The position numbers and the translations under genes are program-made. Below, in pieces: positions 28,062 to 37,267 of a stretch of 50,959 nucleotides of DNA (position 1 is its first letter; every line of letters begins with the position of its first letter). Origin of the DNA: an uncultured Gammaproteobacteria bacterium (GTDB lineage Bacteria; Pseudomonadota; Gammaproteobacteria; Arenicellales; JAANXG01); contig CAMYIN010000042.1 in NCBI GenBank assembly GCA_947258495.1, positions 1 to 50,959 of the forward strand, given 5' to 3'. The notes under the pieces were generated by a model. It was not told where the DNA came from and did not search any database. It saw only the letters and a list, made by a program, of their open reading frames with translations.

Positions 28062-28798
28062 CACACGGTCGGGCAGCTGTACATTTCCGTGTTTCCAAGT
28101 CGGGCATTAAACCAACGCCGGCTGTGCAGCACACGCTGGCCCAGATGGCGCCCGAGCATGATTCGCATCAATCGCTTGCATTCTTGTTTGACTTCTTCAT
28201 CGGCCGGCTCTTCGCGCTCCAGGGCGATGAGCGCGGCTCCCTTAATGACTATACCGTCGTATACCTTTCCGTCGTCTTTGATTGCCCCCAATTCCGGAAC
28301 GTAGTGATAATTTGCTTTTGGATCGATGGCGTCTCCGGTCTGCGCATCTTGATCGAGTATCAATGCGTAGCCCAACTCTCGCAGCAACTGTTTTTCGAAA
28401 AATCGCAGCAACCATTCACGATCGGAGGACGCAGACAATGTGTGCAGCACTTGCCTATATCGATCAAACAGGCCCGGGTGCGAATCGTAGCGATGAAGCA
28501 GATACATTAATAACTCGTTGATATAAAACGCACAGATTCTTTCGTCTCCGGTGAGATCCAGGAACCTTCGGTCCGGCTCCGCCGCCGCCAGGATCGGCAG
28601 CTCGCCCTTCCCCGCCCAACTCAACAGCAGGGATTGAAACGGATACAGCACGCCTCTCATTCCGGATTTGAGCCGTCGCGCTCCCTTCGACAGAAGACAT
28701 AACCGACCGTAGTCACGGGTAAACGCTTCCACCAGAAGGCTGGATTCGCGGTATGCTCTGGTATGCAGTACGAAGCCGGGCTGTTGGTGTACTCTCAA
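28061..28798 (-). CDS. recO: DNA repair protein RecO
   Basis: The product is 245 residues. The start is a TTG at 28798 overlapping the era stop as TTGA; no ATG or GTG fits. RecO anneals single strands and helps RecR load RecA on SSB-coated gaps. The N-terminal OB fold begins [20 protein letters not shown] and continues [14 protein letters not shown]. The helical domain contains the INELLMYLL stretch. The zinc cysteines seen in some RecO proteins are absent, as in E. coli. The final domain is shifted by a few residues at the C-terminus. Coupling to era and pdxJ on both sides is by one- to four-base overlaps. Confidence 0.95.
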   Translation of the reverse strand: MRVHQQPGFVLHTRAYRESSLLVEAFTRDYGRLCLLSKGARRLKSGMRGVLYPFQSLLLSWAGKGELPILAAAEPDRRFLDLTGDERICAFYINELLMYLLHRYDSHPGLFDRYRQVLHTLSASSDREWLLRFFEKQLLRELGYALILDQDAQTGDAIDPKANYHYVPELGAIKDDGKVYDGIVIKGAALIALEREEPADEEVKQECKRLMRIMLGRHLGQRVLHSRRWFNARLGNTEMYSCPTV

Positions 28799-29715
28799 GT
28801 CAGGTCTTCGTTGTAACCCAGTTCGGCAAGCGCCGCCGGGTTATCGGCCCAGCCGGTCCGCACTTTTACTCGCAATTCTAGGTGCACCTTTTTTCCCAAG
28901 AAGCGTTGCATTTCCATGCGTGCACGGGTTCCGATCTGCTTCAACTGGCGCCCCTGTTTTCCTATCACAATCGCCTTGTGGCTCGGTTTGTCCACCCATA
29001 TCAGGTTCTGAATACGGATTATCGAGTTTTCGTCGTCGAATTCTAGCAATTCTACCGCCGTCGCATAGGGAAGTTCCTGTCCCAATTGGCGAAATAATTG
29101 CTCTCTGACAAACTCGGTGCAGATGAAGCGCTCGTTCCGATCCGTAACCTGCTCCATGGGAAATCCGACCGGTCCATTCATCAGGTTGTTTTCCAACGAC
29201 GTAATCAAGCGGTCTGTGTTTGACCCGTTTTTCGCCGAAATCGGAACGATCTCTGCAAACTCGTACAATTTGCGAGCCTTGTCGATGAGCGGCAATAATG
29301 CATCCTTGTTTCGCAGACAATCGATCTTATTAATCGCCAAGAGCACAGGTACCGGATTATTCACCAAGGTCTGAAGGACATCGCTATCCTCCCTTTGCCA
29401 ACCGCGACAGTCAATTAGCATCACTATGGCGTCCACGTTCTCCATGCCGGCCATCGCGCTGCGGTTTGTAACGCGGTGCAGCGCTTTGGCGCGCTTGTTT
29501 TCCAATCCCGGAGTATCAATGAATACGATCTGCGAATCCTCCGTGGTGCGAATGCCGAGAATACGATGCCGAGTCGTCTGCGGACGATGGGACGTTATGC
29601 TGATCTTTTTACCGACCAACCGATTCAATAATGTGGATTTACCGACATTTGGCCTTCCCATCAGCGTGGTATAGCCGAACTTGAGATTCGACCCGCTATC
29701 GAGTGAGCGTTTCAT
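28795..29715 (-). CDS. era: GTPase Era
   Basis: The product is 306 residues. The ATG at 29715 follows AAGAAGG and starts inside the rnc C-terminus (20-base overlap); the longer open frame has no family sequence. Era binds 16S rRNA and acts in 30S maturation and growth control. G-motifs are visible: G1 GRPNVGKST, switch region SHRPQTTRHR (G2), G3 DTPG in VFIDTPGLE, G4 NKID, then SAKNG (G5). The KH domain ends the protein (HKAIVIGKQGRQLKQIG). All are intact. Joint expression with RNase III fits their shared rRNA-processing role. Confidence 0.97.
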   Translation of the reverse strand: MKRSLDSGSNLKFGYTTLMGRPNVGKSTLLNRLVGKKISITSHRPQTTRHRILGIRTTEDSQIVFIDTPGLENKRAKALHRVTNRSAMAGMENVDAIVMLIDCRGWQREDSDVLQTLVNNPVPVLLAINKIDCLRNKDALLPLIDKARKLYEFAEIVPISAKNGSNTDRLITSLENNLMNGPVGFPMEQVTDRNERFICTEFVREQLFRQLGQELPYATAVELLEFDDENSIIRIQNLIWVDKPSHKAIVIGKQGRQLKQIGTRARMEMQRFLGKKVHLELRVKVRTGWADNPAALAELGYNEDLT

Positions 29716-30367
29716 ATGCCTTCTTCGCCGCAGACTGTTCCGCTCTACGACGGCTCTTTGCGCTTGCGGTAAAGGTCTCATCGACATCCGGTATTCTGCA
29801 TTCCACTTCGAAAACCTGCAGATGCGGTTCTCCACTGATACTCATGATGGAATACACGGGAAGGTGCAAACCGCGTTGTTGAAGATACTCCTGGAGGCGG
29901 CTTTTTGCATCTTTGTAGACGCTTTCCGGGTCCAGCAGTTCGAGGTGCTCGCGGAATTTGTCCGATACAAGCGCTTTACACGCGTCCATACCCCCGTCTA
30001 TATACATGGCGCCAATGATTGCTTCGACCGTGTCGGCGAGTATGGAGTCCCTCTCCGCTCCGCCGCTCTTGAGTTCTCCTTCTCCTAACACGATGATTGG
30101 GCCGAGTTCCAGGGCTCGCGCGACTTTAACCAGGGTATCCCGTCGCACGATCGTCGACCGCATCCGCGTCAATTGTCCCTCGGTCAAACTCGGAAAACGG
30201 TGATACAACCATTCCGCGACGACGAATCCCAGAATGCTGTCACCCAGGAATTCCAGCCGCTCGTAGTTGTCAGAACCTTTGCTGCTGTGAGTAAGCGCCC
30301 TTTCTAGAACTTTTGTATCTGAAAACCGATAACTGAGCTTGGACTGTAGTTCTTCAATCTCACGCAT
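29696..30367 (-). CDS. rnc: Ribonuclease III
   Basis: The product is 223 residues. The ATG at 30367 overlaps the upstream stop as TAATG. RNase III cuts double-stranded RNA and processes the 30S rRNA precursor. The signature ERLEFLGDSILG (~38-49) carries the metal-binding Glu and Asp. The second acidic cluster is LADTVEAIIGAMYIDGG (~110-126). A double-stranded-RNA-binding domain follows (DAKSRLQEYLQQRGLHLP, then SRRRAEQSAAKKAYETL). The length is standard. It is followed by era with a 20-base overlap. Confidence 0.97.
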   Translation of the reverse strand: MREIEELQSKLSYRFSDTKVLERALTHSSKGSDNYERLEFLGDSILGFVVAEWLYHRFPSLTEGQLTRMRSTIVRRDTLVKVARALELGPIIVLGEGELKSGGAERDSILADTVEAIIGAMYIDGGMDACKALVSDKFREHLELLDPESVYKDAKSRLQEYLQQRGLHLPVYSIMSISGEPHLQVFEVECRIPDVDETFTASAKSRRRAEQSAAKKAYETLTR

Positions 30368-30741
30368 TAGCGCCGGTCGATATCGACCCTGTTGGCAAAG
30401 TTTATCAGCGCGCTCAAATTATAAACAAGCGGTACGACTACCTCATAATCTATGGTAATAACCAACTTCTTATCACTTTTGTCTACCAGCAACGATTCGT
30501 TTAGGTCTACGATCTCGTGCGCGTAATCGATATAGAGTTTGTTGTCCAATTCTTTGACGATCTGGCGTCGAGTCATATTCGCAACACGCGGATCGCTGGC
30601 GAGCTCATCGAGGGCGTCCTGAAGTTTCAAGTTATCGAAGTAAGGCGGAAACAACCGCATAAACAGCAACGCCAAGACGACGACGATCAAGACGATCGCG
30701 GATACGCTCCAAAAAGTCCAACCTGACTGCTTTTTTCTCAT
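30367..30741 (-). CDS. DUF4845 single-pass membrane protein
   Basis: The product is 124 residues from the ATG at 30741, eight bases after lepB. A longer in-frame start inside lepB is less likely. The N-terminus is MRKKQSGWTFWSVSAIVLIV with one membrane helix to ~residue 30. The rest is a periplasmic domain with the pattern LFPPYFDNLKLQDALDELAS then MTRRQIVKELDNKLYI. DUF4845 proteins are found between lepB and rnc in many gamma- and betaproteobacteria and have no known function. Location and size match exactly, so the family call is good although the role is not known. Confidence 0.9.
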   Translation of the reverse strand: MRKKQSGWTFWSVSAIVLIVVVLALLFMRLFPPYFDNLKLQDALDELASDPRVANMTRRQIVKELDNKLYIDYAHEIVDLNESLLVDKSDKKLVITIDYEVVVPLVYNLSALINFANRVDIDRR

Positions 30742-30749
30742 TAATGGCC

Positions 30750-31550
30750 TCACCTGATACTGTTTCCAATTCGTCCCCAATTAACACCGCCGCCAGATGA
30801 CACGTCCCAGCTGAACCAGATCAGGAACGCATGACCGATGATGTTCTCCTCGGGGACGAAACCCCAAAACCTACTATCGTTACTATAGTCCCGGTTATCT
30901 CCCATCACAAAGTAGTGGTTTTCGGGAACGGTAAAACTCATGCTCGTAGTGCGTTTTCTGGAATCTGTCAGGATATCGTGCCTGGAATCTCCCAAAGTCT
31001 CGATATATCGATCCGCCACGATGTGTCGCTGTCCTGCCTCGTCAAACGGATACTCCCCAATACGATCTTTGTCGACGCGAGCGCCATTAATGAAAAGCTC
31101 CTTGTTTTTATACGCGACCGTATCTCCCGGGAGACCCACTACGCGCTTTATGAAGTTGATGCTTTCGTCATGAGGAAATCTGAACACCATTACGTCTCCC
31201 CGCTCTGGCAAGGACACATCCATGACCTTGTCGTTGATGATGGGAAGTCGAATCCCGTACTTAAATTTGTTGACGAGTATAAAATCACCGACATGCAGGC
31301 TCGGTAACATGGATCCTGACGGTATGCGGAAAGGTTCGACTATGAAGGAGCGTAGAATAAATACCAGTAGAATGACGGGAAAGAAAGCCTTGGCGTACTC
31401 CACAATCCAGGGCTCTTTCTCCGTAACGACCGCTTCCTGCGGTGCCGATCCCACGGTTTCCATGACGCGCTGCCTGCGAAAAAGGCGATCGATGAACCAG
31501 ATACCGCCAGTCACTATCAACGCAATGAACAGGACCAAAGCAAAATCCAT
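30750..31550 (-). CDS. lepB: Signal peptidase I
   Basis: The product is 266 residues. It removes signal peptides from Sec/Tat-exported proteins at the periplasmic face. Two N-terminal membrane helices (~1-22 and ~55-72) flank a cytosolic loop. The catalytic Ser is S80 in FRIPSGSMLPSL. The Lys general base is K136 in SINFIKRVVGLPGD. The box GDNRDYSNDSRFWG completes the site. The length is typical, shorter than E. coli LepB because the loop inserts are smaller. It lies three bases after lepA, and its substrates include the many exported proteins of this window. Confidence 0.97.
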   Translation of the reverse strand: MDFALVLFIALIVTGGIWFIDRLFRRQRVMETVGSAPQEAVVTEKEPWIVEYAKAFFPVILLVFILRSFIVEPFRIPSGSMLPSLHVGDFILVNKFKYGIRLPIINDKVMDVSLPERGDVMVFRFPHDESINFIKRVVGLPGDTVAYKNKELFINGARVDKDRIGEYPFDEAGQRHIVADRYIETLGDSRHDILTDSRKRTTSMSFTVPENHYFVMGDNRDYSNDSRFWGFVPEENIIGHAFLIWFSWDVSSGGGVNWGRIGNSIR

Positions 31551-31553
31551 CTT

Positions 31554-33362
31554 CTAATCCCCCTGAACTCGCAATACGGCCAGGAACGCCTCCTGCGGGA
31601 TTTCCACGACACCGATCTGTTTCATTCTTTTTTTCCCTTGTTTCTGCTTTTCGAGCAGCTTTTTCTTGCGGGTAATATCGCCTCCGTAACATTTGGCGGT
31701 TACATTCTTACGCAAGGCCTTAACCGTCTCGCGCGCTATAATCCTGGAACCAATGGCAGCCTGAATAGCAACGTCGAACATTTGCCTGGGTATCAACGTC
31801 CGCATCCGCTTGACTAACTCCCGCGCTCTGTATTCGGCCTGTTGTCGGTGGACGAGCATAGATAAAGGATCTACGCGTTCCCCGTTTATCAAGATATCAG
31901 CTTTACAGATGTCGGCCTCGCGAAAGATCTTGAATTCATAATCCAATGATGCGTACCCGCGAGTCACGGATTTGAGCTTGTCAAAAAAATCCAATACGAT
32001 CTCGTTCATCGGCAGATCGAACGTCAACATCACTTGACTTCCAAGGTATTGGATATTCCTTTGTACGCCGCGCTTTTCCATACACAGGGTTATCGCCGGA
32101 CCCACATAGTCCTGCGGCAACAAGATGTGAGCCTCGATGATCGGTTCCCTAACACTGCGTATTTCCGAGGGCTCCGGCAACTGACTTGGATTATCCACCA
32201 ATACCACGCTTCCATTGGTTGTTTCAACTTCGTACACAACTGTAGGAGCGGTCGTGATGAGTTCCAGATCGTATTCCCGTTCCAATCTCTCCTGAATGAT
32301 CTCCATATGCAGCATCCCCAGAAAACCGCAGCGGAATCCCAGGCCAAGCGCCTCCGAAGTCTCTGGATCGTACCGTAAAGACGCGTCGTTGATACTCAAA
32401 CGATCCAATGCGTTGCGCAAGGCGCCATAATCCAGAGAATCCACGGGATACAAGCCGGCGAATACTCGAGGCTTGATCTCCTGGAATCCGTCCAAGGCAT
32501 GTTCGGCCGGAGATATACCGCTTGTTACGGTGTCGCCCACGCGGACATAACGAATGTCCTTGACGCCCGCTATCAGATAGCCGACCTCCCCAGCCATGAG
32601 CCGGAGCGCCGGCTTTCGCTTCGGCGTAAAAATACCCACCTCTTCCGCAACATAGTCTTTTTGGGCCGCCATCATTCTGACTTTATCCTTTACGTTCAGG
32701 ATACCGTCGAAGACGCGTATCAACGATACCGTGCCGAGATAGTTGTCGAACCACGAATCCAAGATCAACGCCTTGAGCGAAGCACCGGTATTGCCCCTGG
32801 GCGGCGGTAAATTGGCAACAATAGACTCCAATACGTCGTCAACACCCTGTCCCGTCTTGGCGCTGCAATACACGGCATGCTCGCCGGAAATACCGATGAT
32901 ATTCTCAATTTCATCCAACACCCGCTCGGGTTCGGCCACGGGCATGTCTATTTTGTTCAGAACCGGGATCACTTCGAGGCCCAGATCGACCGCTGTGTAG
33001 CAGTTCGCCACGGTCTGGGCCTCTACACCCTGAGACGCGTCAACCACCAGCAACGCTCCTTCGCAGGCAGCAAGAGACCTGGAGACCTCGTAGGAAAAGT
33101 CCACGTGGCCCGGTGTGTCGATGACGTTCAACTGGTAGGTGACTCCGTTCTTAGCCGGATACTGCAAAGTCACGCTCTGCGCTTTAATGGTGATACCGCG
33201 CTCGCGCTCCAATTCCATGGAATCGAGCACCTGATCCGCCATTTCACGCGAAGTCAGTCCTCCGCATCGCTCAATAAATCGGTCGGCGAGGGTGGACTTT
33301 CCGTGATCAATATGCGCGATGATCGCGAAGTTCCTGATTCTTTCCAAGTCGTGAATAATCAT
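31554..33362 (-). CDS. lepA: Translation elongation factor 4 (LepA)
   Basis: The product is 602 residues. The ATG at 33362 gives the standard start, [19 protein letters not shown], with the P-loop. GTPase motifs continue with [12 protein letters not shown] (G2), [13 protein letters not shown] (G3), NKIDMP (G4) and [11 protein letters not shown] (G5). The C-terminal LepA-specific domain ends [21 protein letters not shown], typical for the family. The factor binds ribosomes and affects translation initiation or stalled complexes. All parts are intact. It precedes lepB by three bases. Confidence 0.98.
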   Translation of the reverse strand: MIIHDLERIRNFAIIAHIDHGKSTLADRFIERCGGLTSREMADQVLDSMELERERGITIKAQSVTLQYPAKNGVTYQLNVIDTPGHVDFSYEVSRSLAACEGALLVVDASQGVEAQTVANCYTAVDLGLEVIPVLNKIDMPVAEPERVLDEIENIIGISGEHAVYCSAKTGQGVDDVLESIVANLPPPRGNTGASLKALILDSWFDNYLGTVSLIRVFDGILNVKDKVRMMAAQKDYVAEEVGIFTPKRKPALRLMAGEVGYLIAGVKDIRYVRVGDTVTSGISPAEHALDGFQEIKPRVFAGLYPVDSLDYGALRNALDRLSINDASLRYDPETSEALGLGFRCGFLGMLHMEIIQERLEREYDLELITTAPTVVYEVETTNGSVVLVDNPSQLPEPSEIRSVREPIIEAHILLPQDYVGPAITLCMEKRGVQRNIQYLGSQVMLTFDLPMNEIVLDFFDKLKSVTRGYASLDYEFKIFREADICKADILINGERVDPLSMLVHRQQAEYRARELVKRMRTLIPRQMFDVAIQAAIGSRIIARETVKALRKNVTAKCYGGDITRKKKLLEKQKQGKKRMKQIGVVEIPQEAFLAVLRVQGD

Positions 33363-33504
33363 CCGCTCGATAATGGAGTTTCATCGCCGGTAGCGCCAAT
33401 CGTCAGCAACTGCCGTTACCACGGCACGCGAAGAGGCCGCTGAGAGCACCTTTGTCGCAAGCAGAAGAAAATACTGCGGATTGTTTCAGCGTTCGCAGAA
33501 CTGG

Positions 33505-34935
33505 CTAGTTTCTATTCTCCGCGCCGCTGTTTTTCTTCAAGGCGAGGAACAGCGAATGATTTTGCCGTCTAATCAGAATCGGAACGGATTTACCTGGCGT
33601 CAAGCCTTCGATTATCTCCCTGAGCTCTTCAATGTTCCTGACCGGCTTGTCCTGGATTTGGACGATGACATCGCCGGCCTGGACGCCCGCACGGCTTGCC
33701 GGTCCCGACTCCACTTCAACCACAAAGACGCCTTCTTCCAGACCCGTGCTCTTTTTCTGCTCGCGGGTCAGGTCTTTAACGGTCATACCCATCAATTGCT
33801 CGTCTTGCTTTTTCTCCCGGGCCCGAAGCGCGATTTCCTGTTCCTCTTCCGGCAACTCTCCGATGGTGACCTTTACGGTCTGCAAGTTCCCGCCGCGCAA
33901 TATCTTTAACTTCACGGTCTCGCCAATGGGCGTAAGGCCGACCAGGGGAGGCAAGTCCGCCATCCTCGACAATTCCTGGTCGTTGTAGCTCAATATGATG
34001 TCGCCGGGTTTGAGATTGGAGTCCGCAGCGGGGCTGTTGCGAAGTATCTCGGACACCAGAGCGCCGACCGGTTTTGCCATCCCAAAAGACTCCGCCAGTT
34101 CTCGCGTCACGTCCTGGATGAGCACACCCAGCCAACCTCGGGACACCTTTCCGCTTTGACGAAGCTGGCTCGCGACTTCCGTTGCGATATCTATGGGCAC
34201 CGCGAACGACAGCCCCATGAAGCCGCCGGTTCGACTGTAGATCTGCGCGTTTATGCCGACGACCTCGCCGTCGAGATTGAACAACGGTCCACCGGAGTTC
34301 CCAGGATTTATCGCCACATCGGTCTGTATGAACGGGACGTAGTTTTCATTGGGAAGGCTGCGACCCTTGGCCGACACGATGCCTGCCGTCGCGGTGCTTT
34401 CGAATCCGAAAGGCGACCCGATCGCGAGCACCCATTCTCCCACAGACAATTGTTCCGGATTGCCGATCTTCACCGTCGGCAATCCGTCGGCTTCTACCTT
34501 TAATAGTGCCACGTCGCTGCGGCGGTCGGCCCCGATTACCTTGGCTTCGAGCTCCCGACGGTCACTGAAGCGGACGATGATCTCGGTCGCGTCCGCGATG
34601 ACGTGCGCGGACGTCATGATGTAGCCGTCCGCAGATAGGACGAAACCCGATCCCAGCGATCGAGCATCCCGCTCGTCGGGAAGTTCGTCGAAGAAGCGGC
34701 GGAAAAAATCCCGAAACGGGCTGTCCTCGGGGATATCGGGAAGATTGAACTCTTTGGGTATTTTTCGCTGTTTCAATACTTGCGTGGTACTTATATTGAC
34801 CACCGATCCGGCGTTCTGCTTGACCAACGCAGCGAAATCCGGCAATCCACCGCGATATCCGAATGCTGGATGATAAACGCAAAACAACGCCAAAAAACCG
34901 GTGATTTTCAGGTATTTGGTCAAATTCACAATCAA
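33505..34935 (-). CDS. mucD: MucD/DegP-type periplasmic serine protease
   Basis: The product is 476 residues from a TTG at 34935, with GGAG upstream and only two bases after rseB; GTG at 34929 is the alternative. The signal peptide is KYLKITGFLALFCVYHPAFG. The catalytic triad is H111 (MTSAHVIADA), D141 (RRSDVALLKVEA) and S214 (INPGNSGGPLFN). Two PDZ domains follow (~260-360 and ~380-470). It is a quality-control protease that degrades misfolded envelope proteins. Linkage to rseA-rseB matches the Pseudomonas mucD arrangement. I see no rseC/mucC between. Confidence 0.95.
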   Translation of the reverse strand: MIVNLTKYLKITGFLALFCVYHPAFGYRGGLPDFAALVKQNAGSVVNISTTQVLKQRKIPKEFNLPDIPEDSPFRDFFRRFFDELPDERDARSLGSGFVLSADGYIMTSAHVIADATEIIVRFSDRRELEAKVIGADRRSDVALLKVEADGLPTVKIGNPEQLSVGEWVLAIGSPFGFESTATAGIVSAKGRSLPNENYVPFIQTDVAINPGNSGGPLFNLDGEVVGINAQIYSRTGGFMGLSFAVPIDIATEVASQLRQSGKVSRGWLGVLIQDVTRELAESFGMAKPVGALVSEILRNSPAADSNLKPGDIILSYNDQELSRMADLPPLVGLTPIGETVKLKILRGGNLQTVKVTIGELPEEEQEIALRAREKKQDEQLMGMTVKDLTREQKKSTGLEEGVFVVEVESGPASRAGVQAGDVIVQIQDKPVRNIEELREIIEGLTPGKSVPILIRRQNHSLFLALKKNSGAENRN

Positions 34936-34937
34936 AC

Positions 34938-35909
34938 TTACTCCGATCTCTTCACAGACATGGCAATCATTTTCGCGGTCGCCTCGGGCACCTCACCGAC
35001 AACGGTAACCTGATGGCCGTCGACGACCCTGCCGTAGGCGCTGACCGCCCCAATGCTGTTTGGCCCACTTATGGGCTCGGTTTCCGCATCCGCCATTTTG
35101 TCGACGAATATCGAAACGGCGGTCAAGCCGTCTGAATATACCAGATGTTCAACCATTTTTTGCCGCATCGGGGACATTCGCCGCATTTTGCGAGAAAGCA
35201 TGAAGCCGTCGGGGACCCGAGTCGCCGCCCAATGGCCGCTGTCCTCGACCGCGCCCTTGCCCTCAGCCCTGTTGACCCCGAACCAGACGAGCTTATCCTT
35301 TCGCGTTGCCGGTTCGAGGTCCTGTTCGGACACCGCTTGTCCGATGCGGATGTCCGTGAACATGTATTGCTCGATCGCATCGCCTTGTATCCCCATCAAC
35401 GACGCCTTGAGCAACAACCCAGTCTCTTCGTCCACCCACAATTCATGGCCATAACGATACTGGTCCCTGGGAAATATCCAGATCTGAACCGCAGTCCGAT
35501 CCGCGATTCGATCCTTTCGGCCCATGGAAATACGGTAGTTCTTTTCGAGCTTGGAGACGCGCTTGGGAAGAATATGGGGAAAATTGTTATCCGAGACCTG
35601 ACGATATTCATGCACGCCCATGTTGCGGTCCGGAAGGTAACACCAAACCTGTTCGGCGTCGCGGACGATTTCACGTGGAGAACCGTTCAAGGAGTAAATG
35701 CGTTCCCTCAAAACCCCTGCGCTGGACTGGTGCACTACCCGCATGACTTCTATCTGACTTTCTTGCACATAAATGAACGTGCCCTGATAGTCCAGTTCCA
35801 TGGCGGCATCGTTCATCTTCATCAACCAGTCCTTGATGTCACCGTCCGCACGGGTTGAAATAGCCATCGAAAGAGAGACAGCGAGCCCGACGAGTCTCAG
35901 GAGGTTCAT
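34938..35909 (-). CDS. rseB: Sigma-E regulator RseB/MucB
   Basis: The product is 323 residues. The ATG at 35909 overlaps the rseA stop as TAATG. The signal peptide is NLLRLVGLAVSLSMAISTRA. The mature part has an N-terminal LolA-like beta domain (AMELDYQGTFIYVQESQIEVM, then LRERIYSLNGSPREIVRD) and a C-terminal domain (TRVPDGFMLSRKMRR, then SDGLTAVSIFVD). RseB binds RseA in the periplasm and protects it from proteolysis; lipid or lipopolysaccharide signals release it. Family identity is clear. Confidence 0.95.
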   Translation of the reverse strand: MNLLRLVGLAVSLSMAISTRADGDIKDWLMKMNDAAMELDYQGTFIYVQESQIEVMRVVHQSSAGVLRERIYSLNGSPREIVRDAEQVWCYLPDRNMGVHEYRQVSDNNFPHILPKRVSKLEKNYRISMGRKDRIADRTAVQIWIFPRDQYRYGHELWVDEETGLLLKASLMGIQGDAIEQYMFTDIRIGQAVSEQDLEPATRKDKLVWFGVNRAEGKGAVEDSGHWAATRVPDGFMLSRKMRRMSPMRQKMVEHLVYSDGLTAVSIFVDKMADAETEPISGPNSIGAVSAYGRVVDGHQVTVVGEVPEATAKMIAMSVKRSE

Positions 35910-36475
35910 TACTTTTCGTCGTAGCTCACGAACTTCGCGTACGACACCAAACCATTGAGCCCTGACATCGGCGTGAATTCGCCGTGTTCCACCAAAAATG
36001 CGTTCAACTGCTCTTCGTGTTCCGGGTGGGTATTGACCCACCTCGTGGAGCCGTCGACGGCAGTCGTCGCAGTATCCTGGATTGTTGCCGGAACGATATC
36101 GTCGCGTGCTATGTATATGCCGAGCACTACAGCGATCATCAGCGATAATGCGGCGACGCCCGCCGGTTTCCAATTTTCTTCAAAACCGAAGAGTCCCGAT
36201 CTCGCCTGCCGCTTCGGTGGATCTCCTGGCCTATCGTGGTGGATCATGCGCCCGACGCATTGCATCAGCTCTGGGCACAAAGTGACGAGTTCTCTGCGAA
36301 CAGAGGCTCCGATAACGTGATACCGATTCCATAGATCCGCAAGCCGCTTATCCCGGCTGACCATTTTCAACAGCTTTTCCCGGTCGCGTCCGGACAACTC
36401 GTCGTCCAACAATGCCGAAATCTTTTCTTTCAGCACAGTTTCGTCTTTGACATCTCTTTGCTTCACACACCTCAC
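35909..36475 (-). CDS. rseA: Anti-sigma factor RseA/MucA
   Basis: The product is 188 residues from a GTG at 36475, just after rpoE. A second GTG three codons later (36466) has a better ribosome-site spacing, so the first three residues are uncertain. The N-terminal domain (LKEKISALLDDELSGRDREK) binds the sigma factor. One membrane helix follows (GVAALSLMIAVVLGIYI, ~107-123), and a short periplasmic tail to 188 binds RseB and proteases. Sequence identity is loose, but order, size and topology match. Confidence 0.93.
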   Translation of the reverse strand: MRCVKQRDVKDETVLKEKISALLDDELSGRDREKLLKMVSRDKRLADLWNRYHVIGASVRRELVTLCPELMQCVGRMIHHDRPGDPPKRQARSGLFGFEENWKPAGVAALSLMIAVVLGIYIARDDIVPATIQDTATTAVDGSTRWVNTHPEHEEQLNAFLVEHGEFTPMSGLNGLVSYAKFVSYDEK

Positions 36476-36476
36476 C

Positions 36477-37064
36477 CTATTTCAACAATGGTCTCAGATT
36501 CTTGTCGATCGCCTCTCGTGCCCTGAATATTCGAGATCGGACGGTTCCTATCGGACAATCCATGACGGTGGCGATTTCTTCATAGCTCAACCCTTCAAGT
36601 TCTCTAAGAGTTATCGCCAATCGCAAATCCTCGGGAAGCTCTCGCACCGCCTTCGATACTCGATCGGCCAACTCTCGACTCAGCAAGTTTGACTCCGGAG
36701 TACCGATGTCCCGGAGGTTTCGGCCCGATTCCGTCAGTTCGGCATCACTGGCTTCGACATCGGTATTCGGCGGTCTGCGGCTCTGAGCAACCAGATAGTT
36801 CTTCGCCGTATTTATCGCTATGCGGTACAGCCATGTGTAGAACGCACTGTCTCCACGAAAGCCCCCAATCGCGCGATAGGCTTTTACGAACACCTCCTGA
36901 GCGATGTCCTCGATTTCGGACTGGTCGTAAACGTACCGGGAAATGAGATTTGAAACCTTGAACTGATATTTGCGAACCAGCAGATCGAAGGCGCTTTTGT
37001 CGCCCTTCTGCACCCGTTTTACAATACTTGCATCAACGCCCTGTCGATCTGTTTTCGGCTTCAT
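36477..37064 (-). CDS. rpoE: RNA polymerase sigma-E/AlgU
   Basis: The product is 195 residues. Regions 2 and 4 are well conserved: VRKYQFKVSNLISRYV and SEIEDIAQEVFVKAYR, then SAFYTWLYRIAINTAKNYLV, and later LEGLSYEEIATVMDCPIGTV with the helix-turn-helix. It transcribes envelope-stress genes including its own operon. The gene order rpoE-rseA-rseB-mucD is the AlgU arrangement. A candidate self-promoter is at 37106-37132. It is divergent from nadB, as in many gammaproteobacteria. Confidence 0.96.
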   Translation of the reverse strand: MKPKTDRQGVDASIVKRVQKGDKSAFDLLVRKYQFKVSNLISRYVYDQSEIEDIAQEVFVKAYRAIGGFRGDSAFYTWLYRIAINTAKNYLVAQSRRPPNTDVEASDAELTESGRNLRDIGTPESNLLSRELADRVSKAVRELPEDLRLAITLRELEGLSYEEIATVMDCPIGTVRSRIFRAREAIDKNLRPLLK

Positions 37065-37105
37065 TCTGTCAAAGCCAAAATCGACGACTGTTCGACGTTA
37101 TCGAA

Positions 37106-37132
37106 AAAGACAATAACGTTGGCGTAAAGTTC
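37106..37132 (-). promoter_or_regulatory. Candidate sigma-E autoregulatory promoter for rpoE
   Basis: On the minus strand GAACTT (37132-37127), 16 bases and TCTTT (37110-37106) resemble the RpoE/AlgU consensus GAACTT-N16-TCTGA. It lies ~42-68 bases upstream of rpoE. The -10 is imperfect. Confidence 0.45.
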
Positions 37133-37221
37133 TGCCGAATTCACGGAACTATTCGGTTAATTTGGAATTAGTTACAAATGCTCTGATCAAGCTATTGCAA
37201 AACCGGGCGGCTGATCGCAGG

Positions 37222-37227
37222 TATAAT
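37222..37227 (+). promoter_or_regulatory. Candidate -10 element of nadB
   Basis: A consensus TATAAT lies 41 bases before the nadB start codon. TTGCAA further upstream is too far (21 bases) for a standard -35. It is supported only by the hexamer. Confidence 0.4.
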
Positions 37228-37267
37228 ACCTGAAAAATAATCTGCCCGCCGGGGCCGCACATCCTCC

